A stretch of DNA of 64,000 bases, taken from assembly GCF_012035195.1 (NCBI RefSeq), contig NZ_JAAVJH010000001.1, positions 466,366 to 530,365 of the forward strand, read 5' to 3'. Made by a program: the position numbers and the translations under genes. Within the stretch, counting starts at the first letter, position 1. The number at the start of each line of letters is the position of its first letter. The notes beneath the pieces are model-generated. The model saw only the letters and a list, made by a program, of their open reading frames with translations. It was not told the origin of the DNA and made no database searches. The stretch is from Sphingomonas corticis. Lineage in GTDB: Bacteria > Pseudomonadota > Alphaproteobacteria > Sphingomonadales > Sphingomonadaceae. Positions 35,825 to 44,197 of the stretch are shown piece after piece.

Positions 35825-38800
35825 TCAGGCCGCTCTTCGTTCGACACGGCTGCCGCCCATGCCCTTCACGATGGAGAAGCCGTTCGGCACCGCCTGCTGG
35901 ACCAGCGGCACGTGCGAGATCAGGCCCACCGCGCGGTTCCTGCCGACGATTTCCTGCAGCACCTGCAGGACGAGATCGAGCGTCCCGCTGTCGTTCTCGG
36001 TGTCCAGGCTGCCGAAGCCCTCGTCGATGAAGATCGTGTCCAGCCGGATGCGCCCGTGGCTCATCTCGACGATGTCGGAGAGGCCGAGCGCGAGCGACAA
36101 CGCCGCGATGAACGTCTCGCCGCCGGACAGCGTGCTGATCTCGCGAGGCCGCCCGGTCTGGATGTCGTGCACGCGGATGTCGAGGCCGCGCTTGATCCGG
36201 CCACCGATCGCCTGCAGGTCCCGCTCAAACCGGTAGCGACCGCCGGTCATCGGATCGAGCCGCAGGTTCGCCGCATCGAGAACATGGTCGAACATGGCGC
36301 CGATCGCGAACGTCTCGAGCGGCGTCCTCATCAGGTTGTCGCCGGCGAAGGCGTCGGCAAGCCCGCGGAGCGGGCCCGTTTCTTCCTCGAGCCTGGCCAA
36401 ACGCTCCAGCTGATCGCGCAGGGACGACAGCAGGTCGTCGAGCACCTTCTTCGCGGCATCGGCATCGGCAGCCGCCCTGCGGGTCCTCAGGCACTCGGCC
36501 TGTGCGCCGTTCCGCGCCACCACGAGAGCGGCGAGATCAGGTCGCTCGACGTCCTTGATCGCATCGTTGGCGGCCGTCGCCTGCGCCTCCGCGATCGCGA
36601 CGTCGTTCCGATAGGTCCGGATGCGCTCCGCATGTGCGGCAATCTGCGGGATGTCCACACACCCGAGTTCATAGGCGGCCACGTCCAGCCCGACTTCTGC
36701 AAGGCGAGCTTCGAAGGCCGACCGCCCCTTCTCCATCTCGATTTCGGCATGCGCGACGGCATCCGTCGCACCGAGCACCTTGGCGGCGGTCGTGTCCCTG
36801 TCCGTCGCGGCCTTGCGCAGCCGCTCCTCCGCTTCGGTCAGCGCGTCGCGCAGCGTCTTGATCGATGAAGCGATGTTCGCGGCCTCCCGCTCCAGCGCGC
36901 CCTCGGCCCTGAGCGCTTCCGGCACACTGGCGATCGCATCCTCGTACGACCGAGCGGCGACGGCCTCTTCGGTGCGGGCCTTCTGCAACACGTCCCGCGC
37001 CTTCTCCGCCTCCGCGGCGGCGGTCGTCAGCAAATCCTTCGTCCGTGCGGCCTGCTGCTCGAGTTCGGCGGGTGCGGCGATCTCGCCGAGAGCATCGAGT
37101 TCGCCCTGAACGCGCGCGACTACGCTGGCCGCGTCAGCGGCAGACGACTTCGGCTTCGTCAGCGCGGCGAGTTCCGCGACGCGCTCCTCCAACGTCACCT
37201 CGGCGGTCCTGACCGCGGCTTCGGCGAGGTCGGCCGTCCGCACGGCGACATCGAGGCGCTCGCGGGTCGCACGCATCTCCGTTTCGAGCGCACGCGGATC
37301 GCCTTCGCCGTGTGCGGGAGACGGATGCTCCGCACTCCCGCATACGGGACACGGCTCGCCATCGATCAGATGCATGCCCGCCAGCACCTGCGCCTGCGCG
37401 TCGATGAAGGCCCGTTCGGCCGCCATCGCCGCCGCGCGGAGCGGCTCGACCTCGCCGGCGGCGGCGGCCCGCGTCTTCTTCGCTTCCTCGACACCGTTCC
37501 GGGCGGCCACGACCCTTCGATCCGCGACGCCGTAGGCCTTCGCCGCACCATGGTCGGCGGTGGCGGTGACGAGCTGCGCGTTCAGTTCGGCCTGTTTGAG
37601 CGTGGCGCTGCGCGCACTCTCGACTTCCTTGCCGAGCCGGATGTGGAGCGCATCGAGCCGGACGCGTTCCCCTTCCACCAGGTCGAACGCCTTCTGGGCC
37701 TCATCCAGTCCGTCCTGCCTGGCCGACCACCTCTCCTTCAGGTCCGCAGCTCCCTCGAGCAGGCCCTTGCGCCGCTCGACCTCCGCAGCGCTGGCGGAGA
37801 GGACATCGATCTGCTCGGCTCGGCTGCGTGCCAGCGTGACGGCCTCCTCGGAGATGGCGTGCCGCTTCTCGGCATCCCCCGCGGTTGTCCGGGCGTCCTC
37901 CTCCGCCTTAATGGCCTTCACGCGCGCCGACTCGAGGTCGGTCAGCCGCGCTGCGAGATCGACGGCACGCTGGGCCTTCTCGGCACGCGTCAGGATGACC
38001 TGGACGCCTTCGATCTCTTCTCGCTGCAGTTCGAGTTCAAGTTTGTGGCGATCCGCGGCCTCAGTGGCCTTGAAGCGGCCCTCCACCGCCTCGGCCGTAA
38101 GATGCGCCTGCTCGGCCGTCCGGGCGACACCTTCGGCGGCCGTCGCTTCGTCGTGACGGGCCTGCGCCGTCTCCGCAGCCGCGGTGATGCCGGCGGCGAG
38201 GTCGTCCGTGCTGGCGAAGCCGGCGTCAGCGAGGCGCTGAGCGACGAGGCGGTGACCGTCGTCGAAGTCCCGCTTCGCCGCCGCGGCGTCCTCCTTCATC
38301 CGGACGGCGATCCGGCGGTAGATGCTGACGTCGAACAGCTCGCGCAGGATCTCGACCCGCTGGTTGCTGTCGGCGATCAGGAACCGCTCGAATCGTCCCT
38401 GCGGCAGCAGCACGATCTGCCGGAACTGCTCGACGCCGTAGCCGAGCAGTTCCTTTACCAGCTTCAGCACCTCACCGACCTTCGTCTCGGCGAGCACGAC
38501 GCCGCAGTTGTCCGCGGTCACATCGTCGACGGCGATCGCGGTCGCATCGAACAGCCAGGCCTTGTGGGCGCTGGCCGTCTCGCCTTCGCCCCGCATCTTC
38601 GGTCGCGACTGATCCGGCTGACGACGCACGAAGTAGCGCTTGTCGCCGAGCTCGAAGAGCAGCGACACCTCCGTCAGCCGGTCGGCGTCCGCGTGACCGG
38701 ACCGCATGGTGGCGATCGACTGCTCCGGCTTGGCACCGACGCCGAACAGCGCGAACGTCATGGCGTTGAAGATCGACGACTTGCCCGAGCCCGTCGCGCC

Positions 38801-38902
38801 GTAGATGCCGAAGAGCCCGGCGTCGGTCGCCTCGCGGAAGTCGACAACCTCGGTGCCGGCGTAGGGACCGAACGCCGTCATGGTGAGCACGACGGGCCTC
38901 AT
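35825..38902 (-). CDS. SbcC/Rad50-like SMC-family ATPase
   Basis: A 1025-residue ATPase with head, long coiled coil and zinc hook. Walker A GATGSGKSS (35-43), Q-loop region VLLPQGRFERFLIA, hook CPVC near 518, ABC signature STLSGGETFIAALSLALGL near 925 and Walker B TIFIDEGFGSLD near 957. Paired with SbcD it forms an exonuclease/endonuclease that processes DNA ends and hairpins. ATG 38902 overlaps the SbcD stop by four bases; the frame is open upstream because of GC bias. Unlike typical chromosomal sbcCD, it leads directly into SLATT and CD-NTase genes. Confidence 0.92.
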   Translation of the reverse strand: MRPVVLTMTAFGPYAGTEVVDFREATDAGLFGIYGATGSGKSSIFNAMTFALFGVGAKPEQSIATMRSGHADADRLTEVSLLFELGDKRYFVRRQPDQSRPKMRGEGETASAHKAWLFDATAIAVDDVTADNCGVVLAETKVGEVLKLVKELLGYGVEQFRQIVLLPQGRFERFLIADSNQRVEILRELFDVSIYRRIAVRMKEDAAAAKRDFDDGHRLVAQRLADAGFASTDDLAAGITAAAETAQARHDEATAAEGVARTAEQAHLTAEAVEGRFKATEAADRHKLELELQREEIEGVQVILTRAEKAQRAVDLAARLTDLESARVKAIKAEEDARTTAGDAEKRHAISEEAVTLARSRAEQIDVLSASAAEVERRKGLLEGAADLKERWSARQDGLDEAQKAFDLVEGERVRLDALHIRLGKEVESARSATLKQAELNAQLVTATADHGAAKAYGVADRRVVAARNGVEEAKKTRAAAAGEVEPLRAAAMAAERAFIDAQAQVLAGMHLIDGEPCPVCGSAEHPSPAHGEGDPRALETEMRATRERLDVAVRTADLAEAAVRTAEVTLEERVAELAALTKPKSSAADAASVVARVQGELDALGEIAAPAELEQQAARTKDLLTTAAAEAEKARDVLQKARTEEAVAARSYEDAIASVPEALRAEGALEREAANIASSIKTLRDALTEAEERLRKAATDRDTTAAKVLGATDAVAHAEIEMEKGRSAFEARLAEVGLDVAAYELGCVDIPQIAAHAERIRTYRNDVAIAEAQATAANDAIKDVERPDLAALVVARNGAQAECLRTRRAAADADAAKKVLDDLLSSLRDQLERLARLEEETGPLRGLADAFAGDNLMRTPLETFAIGAMFDHVLDAANLRLDPMTGGRYRFERDLQAIGGRIKRGLDIRVHDIQTGRPREISTLSGGETFIAALSLALGLSDIVEMSHGRIRLDTIFIDEGFGSLDTENDSGTLDLVLQVLQEIVGRNRAVGLISHVPLVQQAVPNGFSIVKGMGGSRVERRAA

Positions 38903-40044
38903 GCGTCCTCTCCCGCCACGACCATGTCGCCGAGCGCCGTCTCGACGAGCGCACGTTCGGCCTCGCTGATCTCCTGCTCGCGCACGAAGCCCACGAAGTT
39001 GACGATCACCTCCTGCGGCCGTTGGAGGGCGACCCTGCCCTCCCGCAACCGCTGCTCGCCGGCCGTGGCGTTGCGCTCGTAGGCGAGCTGGACCGCGTTC
39101 GGGTACAGCCTGCGGATGCGCTTCATCGGATCGATCTGCGGCGTCTCGTCCGTCAGCACGATGCCGATCAGGTCGTCCGATCCTTCCGGCGCGGCGAGCA
39201 GTTCGGCCAGCCTGCCCCGAAGCGTGCGGATGCGCCGCCGCGGCACGAAAGGGATCGGCGTGGTCGTCACCGAGCCGTCCGCGGCTAGGTCGACGAGGGT
39301 CATCGACTTGTCGTGACCCTCCTCGTCGAAGCCGAACGCGAGCGGCGCGCCCGCATAGCGGACGTGCTCGGCGCCCACAGCCTGGGGGCGGTGGAGGTGT
39401 CCGAGCGCGACGTAGTGGGCGCCTTCGAAGACCGACGAGGGCACGGTTTCGATGCCGCCGACGGCGCGGGTGAGCGGCCGCTCGCCCTCGCTGGTGGACG
39501 CACCCTCGACGAACGCGTGCGCGACGACCACCCAGCGTGCGCCGTCCGGAAGATGACGCCTGGCGCTCGCGACCTGCTCGCGCAGCACATCGGCAGGGCA
39601 CGAGATGTCGTCGTTGCCGTAGCAGGCGCGGGCGGCGAACTCGAAGGAGAACGGCAGGGCCGAGATCGCCACCGGGCCGTGCTCGTCGGAGAGCAGGAGC
39701 GGTTTCTCTTCGGGATCGAGCGGGCCGCGCACCAGCGAGCGGTCCGGGTCGGCGAGCACGCCCATCATCCCGATCTGCGCCGCCGAATCGTGGTTGCCGG
39801 CGATCAGCACGATCGCCGTGCCGCTCGTCGCCCCGACCCGCCGCACGAAGTCGTTGAACCGCCTGAGCGCGGTCTGCGGAGGCGTCGCCCGATCGAAAAT
39901 GTCACCCGCGATGATCAGGACGTCGGGGGCATACGCCGCGATCGCCTCCTCGACCTGCGCGAGCACCACGTCGTGATCCTCGTGCAGCGACACCGCATGG
40001 AACTGCCGCCCGAGATGCCAGTCGCCGGTATGGAGGATCCTCAC
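38899..40044 (-). CDS. SbcD/Mre11-like nuclease
   Basis: A 381-residue metallophosphoesterase nuclease. Metal-binding motifs in order: MRILHTGDWHLGR (Asp8, His10), LIIAGDIFDRATPP, LIAGNHDSAAQ, and the later VVVAHAF and YVALGHLHRPQ. It is the partner of SbcC, giving an ATP-regulated nuclease on double-strand ends. First gene of the four-gene operon; transcribed from the 74-bp region that contains the 17-bp palindrome shared with the WYL regulator. Confidence 0.92.
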   Translation of the reverse strand: MRILHTGDWHLGRQFHAVSLHEDHDVVLAQVEEAIAAYAPDVLIIAGDIFDRATPPQTALRRFNDFVRRVGATSGTAIVLIAGNHDSAAQIGMMGVLADPDRSLVRGPLDPEEKPLLLSDEHGPVAISALPFSFEFAARACYGNDDISCPADVLREQVASARRHLPDGARWVVVAHAFVEGASTSEGERPLTRAVGGIETVPSSVFEGAHYVALGHLHRPQAVGAEHVRYAGAPLAFGFDEEGHDKSMTLVDLAADGSVTTTPIPFVPRRRIRTLRGRLAELLAAPEGSDDLIGIVLTDETPQIDPMKRIRRLYPNAVQLAYERNATAGEQRLREGRVALQRPQEVIVNFVGFVREQEISEAERALVETALGDMVVAGEDA

Positions 40045-40053
40045 CTGTGTCTC

Positions 40054-40070
40054 CGTATAGTGGCTATACG
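40054..40070. promoter_or_regulatory. Palindromic operator between sbcD and the WYL regulator
   Basis: A perfect inverted repeat CGTATAG-TGG-CTATACG lies in the 74-bp divergent gap, 10 bases from the sbcD start and 49 bases from the regulator start. A further half site CTATA lies at about 40079-40083. The size and symmetry fit binding by a dimeric wHTH-WYL repressor of the BrxR/CapW type. Confidence 0.7.
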
Positions 40071-40118
40071 TGCAGAAGCTATATGGACACCGATGGTTCC
40101 GTCAAGTAGCGGTCGCGC

Positions 40119-40904
40119 ATGGAAGCACAGGATCTCCGTCGGACGGTCAGATCGCGTCTCGCGTATCTGGACCAATGCTTCCGATGGCGCGGGCAAGCGA
40201 ACCGCAGCGCCCTGACCCGCAAGTTCGGCATCTCGCCCGCCCAGGCCGCGGTCGACTTCCGCGAGTATCTCGCGCGCTGCCGGGAGCCGCTGCCGCTCTA
40301 CGACACGGTGCGGAAGACCTACGTCGCATCGGATCGGCATCTCGGCCTCGAGGACCCGGGCGAACTGCCGCCGATGCTCGAGGTGATCGCCGACGGTGCG
40401 GCCGAGCGGTTCGACGAGCTGCCGATGCCGGAGCGACAGTGCCCGGCGGCGATCATGCGCCACCTCTACCAGGCGATGGACCGAGGCGTGAGGATCGAGA
40501 TCGACTACGTGTCGATGAGCTCGGGCCGGACCACCTCGCAGTGGATCGCGCCCGCCCGGATCGCCTACGATGGGGAGCGCCTCCACTTCCGCGCGTGGAG
40601 CTACCGCCACGGGGAATGGCGCGACTATCTGCCGGTGCGGGTGTCGGAGGCGAGCAGCTTCGCGACCGAGCCGCTTCCCGAGCCGCTGCCGACGGACGTC
40701 GAGTGGGAAACCATGGTCCGGGTCGCCCTGCGCCCGAGGTCCGGTCTCTCGCCGGAGCAGCGGCAGGCGGCGCGTGACGAGTACGGGTTCGCTGGCCAGG
40801 ACGCTCTGGTCTTGGAGACGCGCGCCGCCCTCGCCTTCTATCTCGACCGTCGCTGGGGGCTCGACCTTCCCGGCTCCAGGCTGGAGCGCGCGCCGGACGA
40901 CTGA
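40119..40904 (+). CDS. WYL-domain transcriptional regulator (CapW/BrxR-like)
   Basis: A 261-residue wHTH-WYL-WCX protein. N-terminal winged helix ~9-55 (RSALTRKFGISPAQAAVDFR), WYL domain about 110-175 with RIEIDYVSMSSG and HFRAWSYRHGEWRDYL, C-terminal WCX extension. This family represses CBASS, BREX and other defence operons and is thought to be relieved by a nucleic-acid or nucleotide signal during infection. The divergent palindrome suggests autoregulation and control of the sbcDC-SLATT-CD-NTase operon. It is also upstream, on the same strand, of the ubiquitin-like cassette. Confidence 0.88.
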   Translation: MEAQDLRRTVRSRLAYLDQCFRWRGQANRSALTRKFGISPAQAAVDFREYLARCREPLPLYDTVRKTYVASDRHLGLEDPGELPPMLEVIADGAAERFDELPMPERQCPAAIMRHLYQAMDRGVRIEIDYVSMSSGRTTSQWIAPARIAYDGERLHFRAWSYRHGEWRDYLPVRVSEASSFATEPLPEPLPTDVEWETMVRVALRPRSGLSPEQRQAARDEYGFAGQDALVLETRAALAFYLDRRWGLDLPGSRLERAPDD

Positions 40905-40949
40905 CGACGATCGGCGAATCCTCACCGGGGACTTCTTCAGTCCGAAACG

Positions 40950-40979
40950 TTGCTCCGCGATCGAAGCACTTTGCTCCGC
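40950..40979 (+). promoter_or_regulatory. Direct repeat TTGCTCCGC x2, 21 bp apart
   Basis: Two identical 9-mers begin at 40950 and 40971, two helical turns apart, in the 140-bp gap before the ubiquitin-like cassette. They could be binding sites for an activator or repressor of the downstream genes. No clear -35/-10 was identified. Confidence 0.3.
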
Positions 40980-41044
40980 CGAATGATTGGCGCCGAGCAC
41001 CCTTCCGGCACCATGTCGTCGCTCCCGCGAGAAGGAGCATAGCC

Positions 41045-41761
41045 ATGGCCCGCAACGATCCGCAGAGCAGAGCCGCCCCGTCCGGTCCGTGGACGACCTG
41101 TCCGCCCGACGCGGTCCCGATCACGGTCGTCCGCGCCGAGCTGGTCGCGGACGGCGGGACGCATCGCGTGTCGATCCTTCGCGAGTTGCGCTGCGGTGAC
41201 GTCGTCGTCGCCGGTGGTCCGGTGTGGTCGCGATCGACCTCGGACGAGGTCGCGGCGACGGACGCGTTCGAGGGGCTGATGATCGGCGGTGACGACCTCG
41301 TCTTCCTCGCGGAGGCGGCGCTCGTCCTCAGCCCCGGCAACGTCGACGCGGTCGTCGACCAGCACGTCGCGAACGCCGTCAGGGCCAGGGAGGCGGCGCG
41401 CGTCAAGGCCGCCGAGAAGGCGGCGAAGGCGGAGGCCAAGGCGAAGCGCGACCGCACCATCGGCGTCTACTTCATGGGCGACAAGAAGAAGCCCGTGGTC
41501 GAGATGCGACGCGGCGTGCTCTCCACCCCGTTCCTGAAGCTGCAGTTCGGCGCCGAATGGGAACGCGACCGCTTCTGGGACTGGTTCAAGTGGCAGAGCC
41601 ATCGCCACGACGAGATCGAGGCCAAGGTCGCGGAGTCCGGCGCTGAACCGGTGCGCCGCGAACTCCTCTACGAGATGCTGACCACCGAACAGGTCGTGAA
41701 GAAGCGTGGCCTAGGTGCCGGCGGCCGCCGCCCGCTCCTCTTCTGGAGGGGCGACCTGTGA
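41045..41761 (+). CDS. Uncharacterised protein, first gene of the ubiquitin-like cassette
   Basis: A 238-residue soluble protein not recognised. It has an N-terminal beta-rich part with ITVVRAELVADGGTHRVSIL, a charged Ala/Lys helix at about 130-155 (ARVKAAEKAAKAEAKAKRDR) and a C-terminal part with RFWDWFKWQSHRHD. No JAMM (HxHx7Sx2D) or E2-type active-site motif is visible. ATG 41045 has GAAGGAG upstream. Its stop overlaps the next gene by four bases (GTGA), tying it to the degenerate AAA protein. A role in conjugation or deconjugation is only suggested by position. Confidence 0.75.
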   Translation: MARNDPQSRAAPSGPWTTCPPDAVPITVVRAELVADGGTHRVSILRELRCGDVVVAGGPVWSRSTSDEVAATDAFEGLMIGGDDLVFLAEAALVLSPGNVDAVVDQHVANAVRAREAARVKAAEKAAKAEAKAKRDRTIGVYFMGDKKKPVVEMRRGVLSTPFLKLQFGAEWERDRFWDWFKWQSHRHDEIEAKVAESGAEPVRRELLYEMLTTEQVVKKRGLGAGGRRPLLFWRGDL

Positions 41762-42639
41762 CCTCGACCCGCCCGAGATCCGCTCCCTCCGGAACGTTCG
41801 TCATCGCGGACGTCGAACCGTCGGTCCAGGTCGCCTTTCCGATCGAGGCGGACGCCCCCACCTTCGGCCTCGACCGGCCGACCCGCCTGCTGGGGGCGAC
41901 CGCGCTGCCGCCCGACGCGCTGCCGTCGGCGACGGGACTCGATCACGTGCTGGACCTGCGCTCCCTCCTCGCCGACGCCTGCCACGCGAAGGTCATGGCG
42001 GGGCGCAACTGGTTCGGACACCCGCCTATCGTCCTCGTCGGTGAACCCGGGTTCGGCCGCGGGGCCCTCGCCCACCGCATCGCCGATCTTGCCGGCGTGC
42101 CGCTGGTCGCAGCCGCTGGCGCGGAAACGGAGGCCACCGCCGAGGACGTCGGCCTGCGCACGATGAACGTGCCTGTGCCGATCCTGGCCATGACGCTGAC
42201 GCGCTGCGCCAATCCGATCGTCCTGCTTGATCTCGCCGACCGCGATCTGACCCCGCTGGCGTCGCGTCGTCTGGCAGAGATGCTCGATCACACCCGCACC
42301 GGTCGCTGGCTGCACGAAGGGCTGCGGTGCGTGTTCGACCTGTCCCACGTCTCGTGGATCGTCCAGGCGTCCCGCCGTTCCCCGACCATCGCCGCCATCG
42401 AGGCGGTGGGCGGCCGGGTGATCCACGTCGCGGCGCAGACAGACGTCCGCGAGGATCTGCGGCGCCTCTCCACCGCTCAGGAGGTCGCCCGACGCGGCGG
42501 GCGCAGCACCACCGAGCCGCATCTGGTCGGTGACATCCTCGCCGAACTGCAGCGGCGGTTCCTGCGCGATTCGCCGTCCGGAAGGTCGCTCTGGGACTAC
42601 GCCGTCGCCTTCGCCGACGAACGCGGGGTCGGCGCATGA
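41758..42639 (+). CDS. Degenerate AAA (Lon-type) protein in the ubiquitin-like cassette
   Basis: A 293-residue protein with the layout of Lon-like AAA ATPases (HPPIVLVG...RCANPIVLLD...DLSHVSWIV) but lacking key residues. The P-loop is GEPGFGRGA (95-103), with Arg-Gly where Lys-Ser/Thr is expected. The Walker B is VLLDLADRD (155-163) with Leu-Ala in place of Glu-Ile. The sensor-1 Asn (usually TANS) is replaced in IVQASR. It is probably a non-hydrolysing scaffold or adaptor. GTG 41758 overlaps the previous stop. A short frame follows before the ubiquitin-like gene. Confidence 0.75.
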   Translation: MTSTRPRSAPSGTFVIADVEPSVQVAFPIEADAPTFGLDRPTRLLGATALPPDALPSATGLDHVLDLRSLLADACHAKVMAGRNWFGHPPIVLVGEPGFGRGALAHRIADLAGVPLVAAAGAETEATAEDVGLRTMNVPVPILAMTLTRCANPIVLLDLADRDLTPLASRRLAEMLDHTRTGRWLHEGLRCVFDLSHVSWIVQASRRSPTIAAIEAVGGRVIHVAAQTDVREDLRRLSTAQEVARRGGRSTTEPHLVGDILAELQRRFLRDSPSGRSLWDYAVAFADERGVGA

Positions 42640-42717
42640 ACCGCCGACCGACGCAGCGCGCCCCGCCCGCGCCGCTCCACCCGACCACACGCGAACCGAC
42701 AACGAGGAACACCGACC

Positions 42718-43026
42718 ATGAACGACACCGACACCATCGACCACGCCGGGGACGCCTCCCCGCCCACCACCGCCCTCGTCCGATCCGCCGCCGTGCGGTC
42801 GATCGTGGTCAACGGACGCAGCCACCTGTTCGCCGGCGACGAGATCGGCACCAAGGACCTGGCCCGGCTGGCCTTCCCGGAACAGCAGGGTCGCAGCTAC
42901 GCCGCGCTGACCGTCGCCTACGAAGGCGGTCCGCTCGTCGCCGGGTCCGGCCTGATGACCGGCCGCACCACGACGCCGGTGGCCGAGGGGCAAAGCTTCA
43001 GTGTCTCGCTCACCGACAAGTCCTGA
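42718..43026 (+). CDS. Ubiquitin-like protein (Multiubiquitin-type beta-grasp, single copy)
   Basis: A 102-residue protein. After a ~25-residue flexible tail, residues 27-102 match the Multiubiquitin domain: SIVVNGRSHLFAGDEIGTKD, LARLAFP, LTVAYEGGP, then GQSFSVSLTDKS at the very end. The usual Gly-Gly tail is absent, as in other members of this domain family. Here there is one repeat rather than several. It is presumed to be the protein activated by the next gene's E1 domain, whose start overlaps this gene by 26 bases. Confidence 0.85.
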   Translation: MNDTDTIDHAGDASPPTTALVRSAAVRSIVVNGRSHLFAGDEIGTKDLARLAFPEQQGRSYAALTVAYEGGPLVAGSGLMTGRTTTPVAEGQSFSVSLTDKS

Positions 43027-44197
43027 TCCGCAGCTCGGACGCCTGCTCGACGAGGGTTACGACGTGACCCTCGTCGGTGGGATGCTGATCGTGCGCCACG
43101 TGCCCTACGTCGCCCCCGACGGGGGCGGCGTCAGGGTCGGGACGCTCGCCGTCATGGCATCGGTCGCCGGCGACGTTCTCGTCCGCCCCCGCTCGCACAC
43201 CGCATGGTGGCTGGGCGAGACGCCCTGCGACGCGCTCGGGCACCCGCTCGAGACGCTGATCGTAGGTGAGGATCCGCGAGAGATCATGCCCGGCGTGCCG
43301 GCGGACCTGCAGCTGTGCAACAAGCCCAAGGGACGCGAATTCTTCGACCATCACGAATACGTGACGACCTACGTCGCGATCATCGGCGCCCACGCCCAGC
43401 GGCTCGATCCGCTGGCCACGGCACGGGTGGGTCGTTCGACCCGGACGAGTTCCACGGCCGAGCCGTTCTGCTACGCCGATACCGCTACGGCACGCGCCGG
43501 CACGGGCGCCGCCGCGGGGCGGATCGCCGGCCGATCCGTCGGCATCGTCGGGCTGGGCGGCACCGGCTCATACGTGCTCGATCTCGTCGCCAAGTGCCCG
43601 GTGCAGGCCATTCACCTCTACGATGCCGACCGGTTCGAGCAGCACAACGCCTTCCGCTGTCCCGGTGCGTTCGGGATCGAGGACCTTCGCGCCGCCATGC
43701 CGAAGGTGGAGCTGCTGACGCGAGCCTACTCGCGCCTGCACCGTCGGATCGTCCCGCACCGGATGCGTATCGATGCGACCACGGCACCCATGCTCGACCT
43801 GCACGACTTCGTGTTCGTCTGCGTCGACGACGGTGCCGCCCGGACGCCGATCCTCGCCCATCTCGCCGCCCGCGGCATCCCCTACGTCGATGTCGGCATG
43901 GGCCTGTCCATGGGCGACGGCGGGATCGTCGGAGCCGTCCGCACGACGCTCGGCACCCCCGACACGCACGACGCGGTCGCCTCGCGCATACCGTCGACCG
44001 GCGATCCCGGCGGGCTCTACGCCGCCAACGTCCAGATCGCCGAGCTGAACGCGCTCAACGCCGCCCTCGCCGTAATCGCCTGGAAGCGCATGGCGGGCTT
44101 CTACGCTACCGGCCGCGATTTCGACCACGGCGTGTTCGTCGTCGAGACGGGCGCCCTGCACCGCGAAGGGCGCGGCGACCGTGATGGTACGAAGTGA
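43001..44197 (+). CDS. E1-like (ThiF-fold) activating protein with N-terminal DUF6791-like domain
   Basis: A 398-residue fusion. Residues ~10-145 form an N-terminal domain of the kind found before ThiF in Multiubiquitin loci (LLDEGYDVTLVGGMLIVRHV, HHEYVTTYVAIIGAHAQRLD). Residues ~175-385 are a Rossmann adenylating domain: GIVGLGGTGSYVLD (181-194), LYDADRFEQHNAFR with Asp208 and Arg219, VFVCVDDG and VDVGMGL. Cys220 in FRCPGAFG and Cys106 are the visible cysteines; a CxxC zinc site is missing. It should adenylate the ubiquitin-like protein upstream. GTG 43001 is the start. Confidence 0.85.
   Translation: MSRSPTSPDPQLGRLLDEGYDVTLVGGMLIVRHVPYVAPDGGGVRVGTLAVMASVAGDVLVRPRSHTAWWLGETPCDALGHPLETLIVGEDPREIMPGVPADLQLCNKPKGREFFDHHEYVTTYVAIIGAHAQRLDPLATARVGRSTRTSSTAEPFCYADTATARAGTGAAAGRIAGRSVGIVGLGGTGSYVLDLVAKCPVQAIHLYDADRFEQHNAFRCPGAFGIEDLRAAMPKVELLTRAYSRLHRRIVPHRMRIDATTAPMLDLHDFVFVCVDDGAARTPILAHLAARGIPYVDVGMGLSMGDGGIVGAVRTTLGTPDTHDAVASRIPSTGDPGGLYAANVQIAELNALNAALAVIAWKRMAGFYATGRDFDHGVFVVETGALHREGRGDRDGTK

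Noticed and set aside
38903..39601. Upstream extension of the SbcC frame by ~230 residues
   Set aside because: It lies wholly within the sbcD gene in another frame; SbcC homology starts at MRPVVLTMTAFGPYAG.
42636..43067. 143-residue frame overlapping the ubiquitin-like gene
   Set aside because: His/Arg/Pro-rich shadow; the other frame encodes the conserved Multiubiquitin domain.
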